DNA of 61,701 nt, taken from the NCBI GenBank assembly GCA_025357755.1, contig JANXOP010000090.1, positions 1 to 61,701 on the forward strand, in the 5' to 3' direction. Source of the DNA: Kofleriaceae bacterium (lineage in GTDB: Bacteria; Myxococcota_A; Polyangia; Haliangiales; Haliangiaceae). The notes under the pieces are model-generated. The model saw only the letters and a list, made by a program, of their open reading frames with translations. It had not been told where the DNA came from and made no database searches. The position numbers and the translations under genes were made by a program. Shown in pieces: positions 36,748 to 45,437 of this stretch (position 1 is the stretch's first letter; each line of letters opens with the position of its first letter).

Positions 36748-37473
36748 TCAGGCTCGCCGTATCTCGCGACCATTGTCGGAGACGATGACTGCGCCGCAAG
36801 CACACATGGCGCTTATTCGCGATGTCAAAAACGAATCGATAGCGGGTCGGTAGTTGTCACGCGACAACTCTAGTTCTGCCTTCCCAACGACCCAGGAGCA
36901 GGAGGTCCAGTCGGCTCCGATGAGTCCAAGAATCGGCTGATCGAAGACGTCAAGTTGCGCAGAGTGGAGGCCACTGCGATCCACTACTCGCACTGGAGCA
37001 TCTTCTGTGCGCAGCACCTCCCACTCGGCCATTCCGCGTGCGATGTCGCAATCGGAGAACGAGCGTCTCGCGTCGTAGAAACGCATGCGAATCAGAGCAG
37101 CGGGCGTGACGGAACCGAAGGCGGAATAACCTTCGGCGGTTTCCCCGACGTCGACACGAGAGACTGCCGCCCCGTCACGAGCATGCAAAACCGCCAGGAC
37201 ACCGCAGGCCTCCAGCGCTGACCTGGAGCTCAGCCAGATGACGAGCTCCATGGAAGTCTCACAGGCTGCTTCCCACGCCTGTTGCTGACGCTCAACTTCG
37301 CTCGCGTGGCGATCGTAGAGGTGTTCAGCGATCCACCGTGCGCGACCTGGTGCTGTCGTGCGCTCGATGGGCCCGACACACAGCGGATCGTCGAACCAGA
37401 CCACGTCGGCATTCTCGCCGAACGCAGCGCGCAGGGTCTGAGCCCCGGCCACGCTGAAGGTCAGATGGCGCAC
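36748..37473 (-). CDS. DUF1835-domain protein (with DUF3658-like C-terminus)
   Basis: 241 residues from the ATG at 37473. The N-terminus (MRHLTFSVAGAQTLRAAFGE, VVWFDDPLCVGPI) is the DUF1835 signature. The middle (LVIWLSSRSALEACGVLAVL) and C-terminus (RMAEWEVLRTEDAPVRVV-type segment) resemble the DUF3658 partner often found with it. Function is unknown. Codon use is less GC-skewed than in most window genes (many A/T-ending codons), consistent with recent acquisition alongside the repeat region. It lies 15 nt after the IgGFc-like lipoprotein gene on the same strand. Confidence 0.75.
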   Translation of the reverse strand: MRHLTFSVAGAQTLRAAFGENADVVWFDDPLCVGPIERTTAPGRARWIAEHLYDRHASEVERQQQAWEAACETSMELVIWLSSRSALEACGVLAVLHARDGAAVSRVDVGETAEGYSAFGSVTPAALIRMRFYDARRSFSDCDIARGMAEWEVLRTEDAPVRVVDRSGLHSAQLDVFDQPILGLIGADWTSCSWVVGKAELELSRDNYRPAIDSFLTSRISAMCACGAVIVSDNGREIRRA

Positions 37474-37488
37474 GGGAAATATCGGCCG

Positions 37489-39174
37489 CTATTGGATCAC
37501 GACGGAGTTGATCGGGGCGACGTTCATGCCACCCGGATACCCGTACGAGACGTTCGCGGTGAACGCAGTGGTCTCTGGCGTTCCCCAGCCCCAGACCCAC
37601 AAGCCGAACGGCGCATCACTCTTGATGCCGTGGCGGCCCGTGGAGCACTGGCCGACCGGCGCGAAGTTGTGGCGCATGAGATCGGTGCGGGTCCACTGGA
37701 AGTCGCCGATGTCGGTCCAGCCGGTGAGGGCGCCCGCGCAGTCGAGGTTGACGTCGTGGAACGCGTTGTCGCTGCCCTTCGCGCGGATCACCACGAGGTT
37801 GGTTTCGGGATAGGTCGGATCGGCGAAGAACACGTAGTCGGAGAGGTACTGCTCGGGTGGCACGGAGACGACGAAGTCGGGATCGCCGTAGCCATCGCCG
37901 GCCGAGTAGGTCGAGCCGGTCATGTACGTGAACAACGCGAACGGGTGATCGGCATTCTGCGATTGGACGATGAATGGTGTACCGGTCTCGAACCGCACGA
38001 CCTCGCCCTTGTTGATCGTCGCAGGCCCCCCGACGTTGCTCGAGTAGGTGAGCTGCGTGCCATCAGCGGCGCCGATCAGGCGCCAGAACGTCGTGGTCTC
38101 CGTGGCGGTGCGCGGACGGTACATCACACCGACGTAGCGATTTCCGAGCGCGTGGACAGGCGGCACCATCTGCTCGCCGTGATCGCAATACGAGACGGAG
38201 GCTGGCATGTTCATGCACGGCTGGCCCGCCATCATCCCGATCGGTGCCGAGGCGGTGACGATGCTGCCCGTGAGCTCTGCGGGCTGCGTGATCTGCGCGT
38301 TCTGGCCCTTGTTGAGCGTGAACATCAGCGGAGCGTTCGCGGCACCCGAGGGAATGCCACCGGTGCCAGAGACGGCGGCCTTCGGCGTGAGTGTGACGAC
38401 CGTGCCGTCCTGCTGCGCGATGATGTTCATCGAGGGGCTGCCACCACCGGCGGCAGATTGCTCCGAGACGTTGACCGCGACGTAGTCGGTGTCCCAGACG
38501 CTCGAGGGCAGGAGCAGCGAGGCGGCCGTGACCGCGACGGAGCCGCCGCCGTAGGGATTGATCTGGTACGCGACGACCGGCACGTCGGTCTTGATATGGA
38601 AGGACGTCGAGATGCCAGTGCCGGTCTTGCTCGCGCCTGCCACGGCGCTCGCGACGGGACAGTTCGGCGCACCACCGGCATCGCCGCCGAGGAACAACAC
38701 GGCGACCTCGCCCGCGGGAACGCCGGCGGTCGCGTCGTACGTGCTGTAGGTGAGTGATGGGCCGGCACCGACCGGAAGCCGCGTGAACGCAGCGACCGGC
38801 ATATCGACGCCGCCGTAGTCCACCGTGATGTGAGCTGACGTATTCCAGGTGTTCGCGACGAATGCCGCGAAGCAGTAGCTCGGCTGCTCCGAGTCCATAT
38901 CGGTCGCGTAGTAATCGCAACCGACCGAGTGATGGTTCGCGGCGGCGCCAGTGCACGCGTCGCCACACGTATGCGAATTCTGATCGCACGCGTCGGCGCC
39001 CATGCACTGCGTGACCAGCACGCCGTGACAGTCGACGACCGAGTGCGAATCGGCCGAGCACGCGAGCGCACAACCGTTGTTGCCGTCCACGTTCGAACCA
39101 TTGTTATCGCCGTTCGGGCGACCACTGGGGCCGCACGCCACGACGGCCAGACACAGTGCTGGTAGGAGCCTCAT
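37489..39174 (-). CDS. IgGFc-binding-domain lipoprotein
   Basis: 561 residues from the ATG at 39174 (MRLLPALCLAVVACGPSG), lipobox VVAC, then a Gly/Asn/Asp-rich linker. A Cys-rich segment (CALACSADSHSVVDCHGVLV, CGDACTGAA) precedes a ~450-residue beta-rich domain of the IgGFc_binding type: SYCFAAFVANTWNTSAHITV, VAYQINPYGGGSVAVTAASL, SGSIVTASAPIGMMAGQPCM-like and FVVSVPPEQYLSDYVFFADP. In animals the domain occurs in FCGBP. Bacterial copies are surface or secreted and of unknown ligand, plausibly adhesive. Confidence 0.8.
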   Translation of the reverse strand: MRLLPALCLAVVACGPSGRPNGDNNGSNVDGNNGCALACSADSHSVVDCHGVLVTQCMGADACDQNSHTCGDACTGAAANHHSVGCDYYATDMDSEQPSYCFAAFVANTWNTSAHITVDYGGVDMPVAAFTRLPVGAGPSLTYSTYDATAGVPAGEVAVLFLGGDAGGAPNCPVASAVAGASKTGTGISTSFHIKTDVPVVAYQINPYGGGSVAVTAASLLLPSSVWDTDYVAVNVSEQSAAGGGSPSMNIIAQQDGTVVTLTPKAAVSGTGGIPSGAANAPLMFTLNKGQNAQITQPAELTGSIVTASAPIGMMAGQPCMNMPASVSYCDHGEQMVPPVHALGNRYVGVMYRPRTATETTTFWRLIGAADGTQLTYSSNVGGPATINKGEVVRFETGTPFIVQSQNADHPFALFTYMTGSTYSAGDGYGDPDFVVSVPPEQYLSDYVFFADPTYPETNLVVIRAKGSDNAFHDVNLDCAGALTGWTDIGDFQWTRTDLMRHNFAPVGQCSTGRHGIKSDAPFGLWVWGWGTPETTAFTANVSYGYPGGMNVAPINSVVIQ

Positions 39175-39238
39175 CGGGCCGACCGTAGGCCGGCCCGGCA
39201 CCTGGGGACAACGCAAATCGACTCACACGCGGCGAGGA

Positions 39239-39460
39239 TCAGGACAGCGCTTCGTCCGAGGTCCGGTGCTGAAGCGCGCGGTCCAGAGTGAGGGTGCGCG
39301 CCGCTTCGTTGATCGTGGTCGCGAGCGGCACGAGCGTGTGTTGCGACATCCTCATCGTGACCGCGCCGATCGTCACGTGGACCGCTCCACACGTGCATTG
39401 TTCGACGACCGCGAATTCACCGACAGCGAGCGTGCGGCGGATGCATGAGGAGTTATCCAT
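39239..39460 (-). CDS. Small protein with CxC motif, Fur-box controlled
   Basis: 73 residues from the ATG at 39460. Three Cys (6, 22 and 24) are in MDNSSCIRR and VEQCTCGAVHVTIGAVTMRM; the block CTCGAVHVTIGAVTMR looks conserved. No signal peptide, no known domain. The 5' flank is a near-perfect Fur-type palindrome ending 6 nt before the start codon, so iron probably represses it. It could be a metal-handling or iron-sparing protein; that is inference from the operator. Confidence 0.65.
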   Translation of the reverse strand: MDNSSCIRRTLAVGEFAVVEQCTCGAVHVTIGAVTMRMSQHTLVPLATTINEAARTLTLDRALQHRTSDEALS

Positions 39461-39465
39461 TTATG

Positions 39466-39488
39466 ATATTGAAAATCGTTTTCAATAT
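39466..39488. promoter_or_regulatory. Fur box
   Basis: A perfect 23-bp palindrome: arms ATATTGAAAA (39466-39475) and TTTTCAATAT (39479-39488) around a TCG centre. It fits the 15-bp Fur core TGAnAATnATTnTCA with one deviation (GTT for ATT). It overlaps the translation-initiation region of the minus-strand small protein (start 39460) and lies 54 nt upstream of the plus-strand HDOD gene start, so it could repress either or both. Confidence 0.8.
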
Positions 39489-39541
39489 GGTGTCAACCCG
39501 AGGGGTTGCGAAACGGCGAGCCCGGCCGATTCAGGGAGGGC

Positions 39542-40330
39542 ATGCTCTCGCCGCAAGTCCAGGCTCGCTTCGATGCGTTGGTCGCGAGTGGCGAGATGCC
39601 GCTGCCGGTCCTTCCGGAGGTCGCCTCGCAGGTGCTCGCGATGGTCCAGCGCCCGGATTGCGATACCGCGCGGCTGGCGGAGCTGCTGCGGCGCGACCCC
39701 GCGATGACGGCACACGTGATGGCGACCGCGGCATCGCCGATGTACATGGGCGCGACCAAGATCAGCTCGCTGCAGCAGGCGGTCGGCCGGCTCGGGTTCG
39801 CGACGATCGTGCAGATCGTGCTCGCGGTGGCGAGCAAGAGCCGCGTGTTCTCGGTGCCGGGCTTCGAGGCGGATGTCAAAGAGGCGTTCAAGCATGCGCT
39901 CGCGACCGCGCTGTTCGCGCAGGAGATCGCCAAGGCGCGCCGCTCGACGGTCGACCTCGCGTTCCTCGCGGGCTTGTTCCACGATTTCGGTCAGCCCGTG
40001 CTGATGCAGGCGCTCGTCGATCTGCATCGCGAGGAGGGCTTGCAACCCGACGTCGCGGACGTGCTCGCGGCCGTCGATGCGGCGCATGCCGTGGTCGGCG
40101 CGAAGCTCGTCGAGAAGTGGGCGATGCCCGAGAAGGTCGCCGAGGCGGTGCGCCATCATCACGAGCCGAAGGGCGAGCTCGCGATCGTGGTCGCGCTCGC
40201 GGATCGTTTCGTCCATCAAGGCGCGGGCTCGGTCGAGCTCGGCGCGAAGCTGAACTTGTATCCCGAGGATCTCGAGGCGATCGCTGCGCGCGCGGATGAC
40301 ATCGGCGCCACGGTGAAGGCGATCTCGTGA
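39542..40330 (+). CDS. HDOD domain protein
   Basis: 262 residues from the ATG at 39542 (MLSPQVQARFDAL), with ribosome site GGGAGG; the open frame extends 12 codons upstream. The HDOD domain is complete: LPLPVLPEVASQVLAM-like start, RRDPAMTAHVMATAASPMYM, ISSLQQAVGRLGFATIVQIV, FLAGLFHDFGQPVLMQAL and AVRHHHEPKGELAIVVALAD. HDOD proteins are HD-GYP relatives that regulate signalling or motility, usually without enzyme activity. The TGA stop overlaps the GTG start of sthA, suggesting translational coupling. Confidence 0.92.
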   Translation: MLSPQVQARFDALVASGEMPLPVLPEVASQVLAMVQRPDCDTARLAELLRRDPAMTAHVMATAASPMYMGATKISSLQQAVGRLGFATIVQIVLAVASKSRVFSVPGFEADVKEAFKHALATALFAQEIAKARRSTVDLAFLAGLFHDFGQPVLMQALVDLHREEGLQPDVADVLAAVDAAHAVVGAKLVEKWAMPEKVAEAVRHHHEPKGELAIVVALADRFVHQGAGSVELGAKLNLYPEDLEAIAARADDIGATVKAIS

Positions 40331-41751
40331 GCGAGACACCGAACCTCAGCGAACAGCGCTTCGACATGGTCGTGATCGGCAGCGGGCCTGCGGGGCAGAA
40401 GGCCGCCGTGCAAGCGGCGAAGGCGAAGGCCTCGGTCGTCGTGATCGAGGAGGGCGCCGCGGTCGGTGGCGCCTGCGTGCATCGCGGCACGATTCCTTCG
40501 AAGACCTTGCGCGAGACCGCGGTCGCCCTCGGCCTCCTGCGTCGGCGCTCGGCGGGCGTGCTCGATCTCCAGCCGCCCCAAGGCTTGAAGCTCGCGAGCT
40601 TGATGACGCGCCTCGATCAGGTCGTCACCGCGCACCAGCACTTCATCAAGGATCAGCTCGAGCGCAACGGCATCGCGCAGTGGCACGGGCGGGCGAAGTT
40701 CATCTCGCCGCACGTGATCGAAGTGCGCGGCCCCGATGGCAGCGTGCGTCGCGCGCATGCCGCGCACGTCGTGATCGCGACCGGCTCGAAGCCGCGCAAT
40801 CCGGCGGGCGTACCGATCGATCACGAGAACGTGCTCGATAGCGATTCGATCCTCACGCTGTCGTACCTGCCGCGCTCGCTCGCCGTGATCGGCAGTGGCG
40901 TGATCGCGACCGAGTACGCCTCCGTGTTCGCCGCGCTCGGCGTGACGGTGACGATGATCGATAAATCGCCGCGGCCGCTCGCGTTCCTCGACGAGGAGCT
41001 GACGAATGAAGTCTCGCGTTCCTTCGAGCGCGCGGGCGGTACGTACCTCGGCGGTCGCAACGCGAAGCAGATCGTGTGGGATGGCCTCGAGGTCCACACC
41101 ACGCTCGACGACAGCCGCGTGGTGCGCAGCGAGAAGCTGCTGTACTGCCTCGGGCGCGAGTCCAATGTCGCGGGCCTCGCGCTCGAGAATGCGGGCCTCG
41201 GCCCGACCACGCGCGGCCTGATCGCGGTCGATGCGTGTTGCCGGACGATCATCCCGCACATCTACGCGGTGGGCGACGTGATCGGACCGCCGTCCCTCGC
41301 CGCGACCGCGATGGAGCAGGGCAGGCGCGCGGCGTGTCACGCGCTCGGCCTGCCGTTGCCGGCTTCGAACGATCTCGTGCCGGCGGGTGTCTACGCGATT
41401 CCCGAGCTGTCGATGGTCGGCCTCTCGGAGGCGCAGGCGCGCGAACGCTTCGGTGGTGCGATCGTCGGGCGCGCTTCGTTCGCGGAGCTCGCGCGCGGTC
41501 AGATCAGCGGCATCGAAGAGGGCCTCCTGAAGCTCGTCTGCGATGGCGAGGGCAAGAAGGTGCTCGGCGTCCACATCGTCGGTGAGGGCGCGACCGAGCT
41601 CGTGCATGTCGGCCAGGTCGCGCTGATCGCTGGGTGGGACGTCGACCAGTTCGTCGAGAACGTGTTCAACTTTCCAACGCTCGCGGAGGCCTATCGGGTC
41701 GCCGCGCTGGATGTTTGCAAGCAGCGCCAGAATCAGAAGAATCAGAAGTAG
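40327..41751 (+). CDS. sthA: Soluble pyridine nucleotide transhydrogenase (SthA)
   Basis: 474 residues from the GTG at 40327. A flavoprotein of the disulfide-oxidoreductase superfamily: FAD motif IGSGPAG (about 18-24), NAD(P) motif IGSGVIATEYASVF, and CCRTIIPHIYAVGDVIGPPS. At the usual redox disulfide it has GGACVHRGTIPSKTLRE, i.e. only one Cys (Thr at the second position), which is the SthA signature. It interconverts NADH and NADPH in the cytosol. Overlaps the HDOD gene start-to-stop, and overlaps the convergent GON lipoprotein gene by 10 nt. Confidence 0.95.
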   Translation: MSETPNLSEQRFDMVVIGSGPAGQKAAVQAAKAKASVVVIEEGAAVGGACVHRGTIPSKTLRETAVALGLLRRRSAGVLDLQPPQGLKLASLMTRLDQVVTAHQHFIKDQLERNGIAQWHGRAKFISPHVIEVRGPDGSVRRAHAAHVVIATGSKPRNPAGVPIDHENVLDSDSILTLSYLPRSLAVIGSGVIATEYASVFAALGVTVTMIDKSPRPLAFLDEELTNEVSRSFERAGGTYLGGRNAKQIVWDGLEVHTTLDDSRVVRSEKLLYCLGRESNVAGLALENAGLGPTTRGLIAVDACCRTIIPHIYAVGDVIGPPSLAATAMEQGRRAACHALGLPLPASNDLVPAGVYAIPELSMVGLSEAQARERFGGAIVGRASFAELARGQISGIEEGLLKLVCDGEGKKVLGVHIVGEGATELVHVGQVALIAGWDVDQFVENVFNFPTLAEAYRVAALDVCKQRQNQKNQK

Positions 41752-42677
41752 ACGAGCGCGAGCAGCTGACCATTCGTCGCGTCGACGTTGTCGTTGAACG
41801 GATTGTTCGGCGTGTTCACGGGCGCGTTCCAGCCGCAGAAGCCGCCGCCATCGATCACGGCCTTCTGGTTATTGTTCGACATCGCGGTCGCCTGGTTGTG
41901 ACTGCTGCCGGCACCCGCGAACGCGGCCGCGCCGGTCATCGCGAAGTGCGAGCCCGTCAGATCGACGGTGGCTCGCGTGCTCTTGTCGTTGGTGGCCTTG
42001 CAGTTCATCGCGATACCGAGCGGCATGCTGGTCACCATCGTGCCGTTGCCCGAGTGATTCACCATGCCACCGTTGTCGACGGCGTAGTCGCGATCGCTGA
42101 TATCGATCTTCTTGGTCGCGACGACGAACCGGACCTTCGAGAACGTCGTGACGACATCGGTGCCAGGGCTCGCGCCACCGTGCTCGTACTTCGAGACATT
42201 GTTCGCGTTGACCGCGATGTATTCGGTGTTGGTCGGCGAGCAGAACACGGTCCATGGCTTGCTCGGGTCGGCGTCGAGATAGAGCATCTGCGATGTGCCC
42301 GCGGAGGCGACCGCGTGCGCCACGAGGTCGGCGCACGTCTGCGGCGCGTAACACACGTGCGAGCCCATCGTGTTCTGACACGCGGCTTGGCAGCCACCGT
42401 TCGCGCTCGCGCACTCGTCGACATCGGTGCAGGTCATGCCGTCGCCGGAGAAGCCGGTCGTGCACGCGCACGTGGCATTCGCGCCGCCCGTGCCATCGAC
42501 ACACATCGCGTGCGGATCGCACTGGAGGGCGCCGCACTGCACCGGCGGCAGCGCATCGATCGCCGCATCCGTCGCGTCGGTTTGCCCGGCATCGATATCG
42601 TCGTCACTCGCGACCTGCCGCGGCGCGAATCTGCAGCCGCCGCTCACGAGCGCTATCCAGATGATCGCGGACCTCAC
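41742..42677 (-). CDS. EGF-GON domain lipoprotein
   Basis: 311 residues from the GTG at 42677 (MRSAIIWIALVSGGCRFAP), lipobox SGGC. A Asp-rich linker precedes an EGF-like module (CGALQCDPHAMCVDGTGG..CACTTGFSGDGMTCTD, then a Ca-binding-type DVDECASANGGCQAACQNTM). A C-terminal ~190-residue domain resembles the GON domain of ADAMTS20: TCADLVAHAVASAGTSQMLY, ADPSKPWTVFCSPTNTEYIA, RDYAVDNGG and GFCGWNAPVNTPNNPFND. Secreted EGF/GON proteins are unusual in bacteria outside Myxococcota. Its ligand is unknown; a surface adhesin or protease-related role is possible. Confidence 0.75.
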   Translation of the reverse strand: MRSAIIWIALVSGGCRFAPRQVASDDDIDAGQTDATDAAIDALPPVQCGALQCDPHAMCVDGTGGANATCACTTGFSGDGMTCTDVDECASANGGCQAACQNTMGSHVCYAPQTCADLVAHAVASAGTSQMLYLDADPSKPWTVFCSPTNTEYIAVNANNVSKYEHGGASPGTDVVTTFSKVRFVVATKKIDISDRDYAVDNGGMVNHSGNGTMVTSMPLGIAMNCKATNDKSTRATVDLTGSHFAMTGAAAFAGAGSSHNQATAMSNNNQKAVIDGGGFCGWNAPVNTPNNPFNDNVDATNGQLLALVYF

Positions 42678-42718
42678 GAGCCCTACATCATAGCCGAGCC
42701 GGGAGTGGCCAGGGGCGG

Positions 42719-43297
42719 TTAAATCAGGTGCGCGCCGTCGTTCCAGAGCTGGACGGCCGGTGCATCGTCGACCGGGTCCCAGCCGAGGACACCGATCGCG
42801 GTCGGCGCGAAGAAGAAGTGGCGGCCGGCCTCGGGCGGAAAGCCGAGGAAGCGCGCGGTCAGCACGCGCATGATCACGCTGTGCGCGAACACCAGCACGA
42901 CGCCGGTCTTCTGCTCGGCGAGCCAGCTGTCGCAACGCCGGCCGAGGGCGGCCGCGTCTTCACCGTCCGGGCAGCCATCCTTGAGGTACGCGAAGCCCGG
43001 GCGCTCGACGCGGATCTCCTGCACGGTCTTGCCTTCGTACGAGCCGAAGCTCATCTCGATCAGGCGCTCGTTGGGCACCGCGCGCGCGGCGAAGCCCGCG
43101 AGCTCCGCGGTCCGGCGCGCGCGCGAGAGCGGGCTGACGTAGACGCGATCGAACTCGTGCCGCGAGAGCCGAGGGACGAGCTTCTTCGCGTTCGCTTCAC
43201 CGATCGCGGTGAGCGGCAGATCCGTGCGGCCTGCGAGGCGGCGGGCCGGCGACCACTCGGTATCGCCGTGGCGGACGAGATAGATCGTGACGGACAT
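42719..43297 (-). CDS. Histidine phosphatase family protein (phosphoglycerate mutase-like)
   Basis: 192 residues from the ATG at 43297. The His-phosphatase fold is intact: YLVRHGDTEWSPA with the nucleophile His, RLAGRTDLPLTAIGEANA, YVSPLSRARRTAEL, LIEMSFGSYEGKTVQEI and the distal His in VVLVFAHSVIMRVLTA. Substrate could be phosphoglycerate, a sugar phosphate or cobalamin intermediate. Its ATG overlaps the malic-enzyme stop by one base (TGATG), so the two are co-translated. Confidence 0.9.
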   Translation of the reverse strand: MSVTIYLVRHGDTEWSPARRLAGRTDLPLTAIGEANAKKLVPRLSRHEFDRVYVSPLSRARRTAELAGFAARAVPNERLIEMSFGSYEGKTVQEIRVERPGFAYLKDGCPDGEDAAALGRRCDSWLAEQKTGVVLVFAHSVIMRVLTARFLGFPPEAGRHFFFAPTAIGVLGWDPVDDAPAVQLWNDGAHLI

Positions 43298-44958
43298 CAG
43301 CGCACTCTTTCGTAGGGGACGTAGACCGGTTCCCAGATGTTGCGATCGATCGCGTGCTCGAGCTCGGCGAGGGTGATCTCCGACTGGCCATCCGCGATCG
43401 CCTGGCGCCCGACCGCGAGCGCGATCGCGCGGCTGAGCGGACGGGCCGCGGCGATCGGCGGCAGGAGGCTCGCGGTGCGATCGGTGCGCGTCGGCACGTG
43501 GAGGGTGAGCTCCTTGGCCGCGGCCATGATCATCGTATCGGTCACGCGGCGCGCGCGCGTCGCGATGATGCCGAGCGCCAGGCCGGGGAAGATGTAGGAG
43601 TTGTTGGTCTGCGTGATCGCGACCTGCTTGGTGCCGACCGTCACCGGCTCGAACGGGCTGCCCGAGCTGATCAGCGCGCGGCCGTCGGTCCAGTCCATCA
43701 GATCTTGTGCGGTCGCCTCGCTGCGCGAGGTGGGATTCGAGAGCGGGAAGATCACGGGCTGCGCCGTGTGCTTGGCCATCTCGCGCACGGCGGCCTCGCC
43801 GAACGCGCCGGCCTGGCCGGAGACGCCGATCAAGACCGTCGGCTTCGCGTGCTTCACGACATCCAGGAGCGAGAGGTCGCCGGTGCCCCAGCCTTGGACC
43901 TCTGCGTGCGTGCGCGCGTATGCGAGCTGCTCGGGCCGCATGTCGCGCTGGCCCTCGGTGATCAAGCCGTGGCGATCGATCGCGTAGAACCGCGATGCCG
44001 GATCCGCAACGCCTTGATCGCGCATGAACTGCACCATCAAGTTCGTGATGCCGAGCCCCGCGCTGCCGAACCCGACGACCGCGATGCGCTGTTGATCGAG
44101 CGGGATGCCGGTGACGTTCATGGCCGAGACCAGCGTCGCGACCGCGACCGCCGCGGTGCCCTGGATGTCGTCGTTGAACGTGCACAGCTCGTCGCGATAG
44201 CGCTGCAGGAGGCGGCTCGCATTCGCGCCCGCGAAGTCTTCCCAGTGGAGCAGCACGTGCGGCCAGCGCTCCTTGACCGCGCTGACGAAGGCATCGACGA
44301 ACGCGTCGTACTCGGGACCGCGCACGCGCGCGTGGCGCCAGCCGATGTAGAGCGGATGGGTCAGGAGCGTGGGGTTATCGGTGCCGACATCGAGGAGGAT
44401 CGGCAAGCAATGCTCGGGGTGGATGCCGCCGAGCGCGGTGTAGAGCGCGAGCTTGCCGATCGGAATGCCCATGCCACCGGCACCTTGATCGCCGAGGCCG
44501 AGGATGCGCTCGCCATCGGAGACGACGATGCAGCGCACCAGATCGTAGCGAGGATGGCTGAGGATCTGCGTGATCCGCGCCTTGTTCGGATAGCTGAGGA
44601 ACAGCCCGCGCGGCTTGCGCCAGATCTCGGAGAACCGCTGGCAGCCTTCACCGACGGTCGGCGTGTAGACGAGCGGCAGCAGGCCTTCGACGTTCTGCAC
44701 GAGCAGCGCGTAGAATAGCGTCTCGTTCGTATCCTGGAGGTCGCGCAGGAACGAGTACTTGTTGAACGCACTCTCCTGCGTGTTGAGCGCGTGGACGCGA
44801 CGCTGGGTCTGGAGCTCGAGGCTGCCGACGTGCGGCGGCACGAGGCCATGCAGATCGAAGGCATCGCGCTCGCGTTCATCGAACGCGGTGCCCTTGTTCA
44901 GACGGGGCGAATTGATCAGATCGATCCCTGACAGCGAGACCGGCAACGGCTTTCTCAT
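43297..44958 (-). CDS. maeA: NAD-dependent malic enzyme
   Basis: 553 residues from the ATG at 44958 (MRKPLPVSLSGIDLINSPRL). The long-form malic enzyme (E. coli MaeA length) has VYTPTVGEGCQRFSEIWRKP (Tyr), VVSDGERILGLGDQGAGGMG, LHWEDFAGANASRLLQRYRD (metal), FNDDIQGTAAVAVATLVSAM, the NAD motif IAVVGFGSAGLGITNLMVQF and TQTNNSYIFPGLALG. It decarboxylates malate to pyruvate with NAD(P). Next to sthA by 1.5 kb, which would balance NADH/NADPH. Followed by a His-phosphatase gene with a 1-nt overlap. Confidence 0.95.
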   Translation of the reverse strand: MRKPLPVSLSGIDLINSPRLNKGTAFDERERDAFDLHGLVPPHVGSLELQTQRRVHALNTQESAFNKYSFLRDLQDTNETLFYALLVQNVEGLLPLVYTPTVGEGCQRFSEIWRKPRGLFLSYPNKARITQILSHPRYDLVRCIVVSDGERILGLGDQGAGGMGIPIGKLALYTALGGIHPEHCLPILLDVGTDNPTLLTHPLYIGWRHARVRGPEYDAFVDAFVSAVKERWPHVLLHWEDFAGANASRLLQRYRDELCTFNDDIQGTAAVAVATLVSAMNVTGIPLDQQRIAVVGFGSAGLGITNLMVQFMRDQGVADPASRFYAIDRHGLITEGQRDMRPEQLAYARTHAEVQGWGTGDLSLLDVVKHAKPTVLIGVSGQAGAFGEAAVREMAKHTAQPVIFPLSNPTSRSEATAQDLMDWTDGRALISSGSPFEPVTVGTKQVAITQTNNSYIFPGLALGIIATRARRVTDTMIMAAAKELTLHVPTRTDRTASLLPPIAAARPLSRAIALAVGRQAIADGQSEITLAELEHAIDRNIWEPVYVPYERVR

Positions 44959-44984
44959 GACGAGCCTGGAGGGTACCGTGAGCC

Positions 44985-45437
44985 ATGGCGGAACCAACCG
45001 ACTTACCAATCGACTTCAGCGCTCAGCTCAATGCAATGCTCGGCGGCTGGAACACGAGCATGGGGCTCAAGTGGGTCAAGGCGACCACCGAGGAGTGCAT
45101 CGGCGAGCTCGTGGTCGGGCCGCAGCACTTGCAGCCCTACGGCATCGTCCACGGCGGCGTGCACTGCGGCATCATCGAGGCGGCGTGCTCGACGGGCGCG
45201 GCGGTCGTTGCGGGCACGCGCGGGCAGTCGATCGTCGGCCTCGAGAACAATACGTCGTTCATCACCGCGGTCCGGGGCGGCACCCTGCGGGTGACCGCGA
45301 CCCCCGTGACCCGCGGCAGGACGACGCAGGTCTGGCAGGCCGTCGTCACGAATGATGAAGGCCGTACATGTGCCACGGGGCGCGTGCGCTTGCTCGCGCT
45401 CGCGGCTGGCACCGATGTCGCTGGCGCTAAGGTGTGA
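44985..45437 (+). CDS. Hotdog thioesterase (PaaI-like)
   Basis: 150 residues from the ATG at 44985. The hotdog fold signature is LQPYGIVHGGVHCGIIEAAC with catalytic-type His and Gly residues, then VGLENNTSFITAV and LRVTATPVTRGRTTQVWQAV. PaaI-type enzymes hydrolyse aryl- or acyl-CoA. Divergent from the malic-enzyme gene (26 bp between starts). No CoA pathway is adjacent, so the substrate is open. Confidence 0.9.
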   Translation: MAEPTDLPIDFSAQLNAMLGGWNTSMGLKWVKATTEECIGELVVGPQHLQPYGIVHGGVHCGIIEAACSTGAAVVAGTRGQSIVGLENNTSFITAVRGGTLRVTATPVTRGRTTQVWQAVVTNDEGRTCATGRVRLLALAAGTDVAGAKV

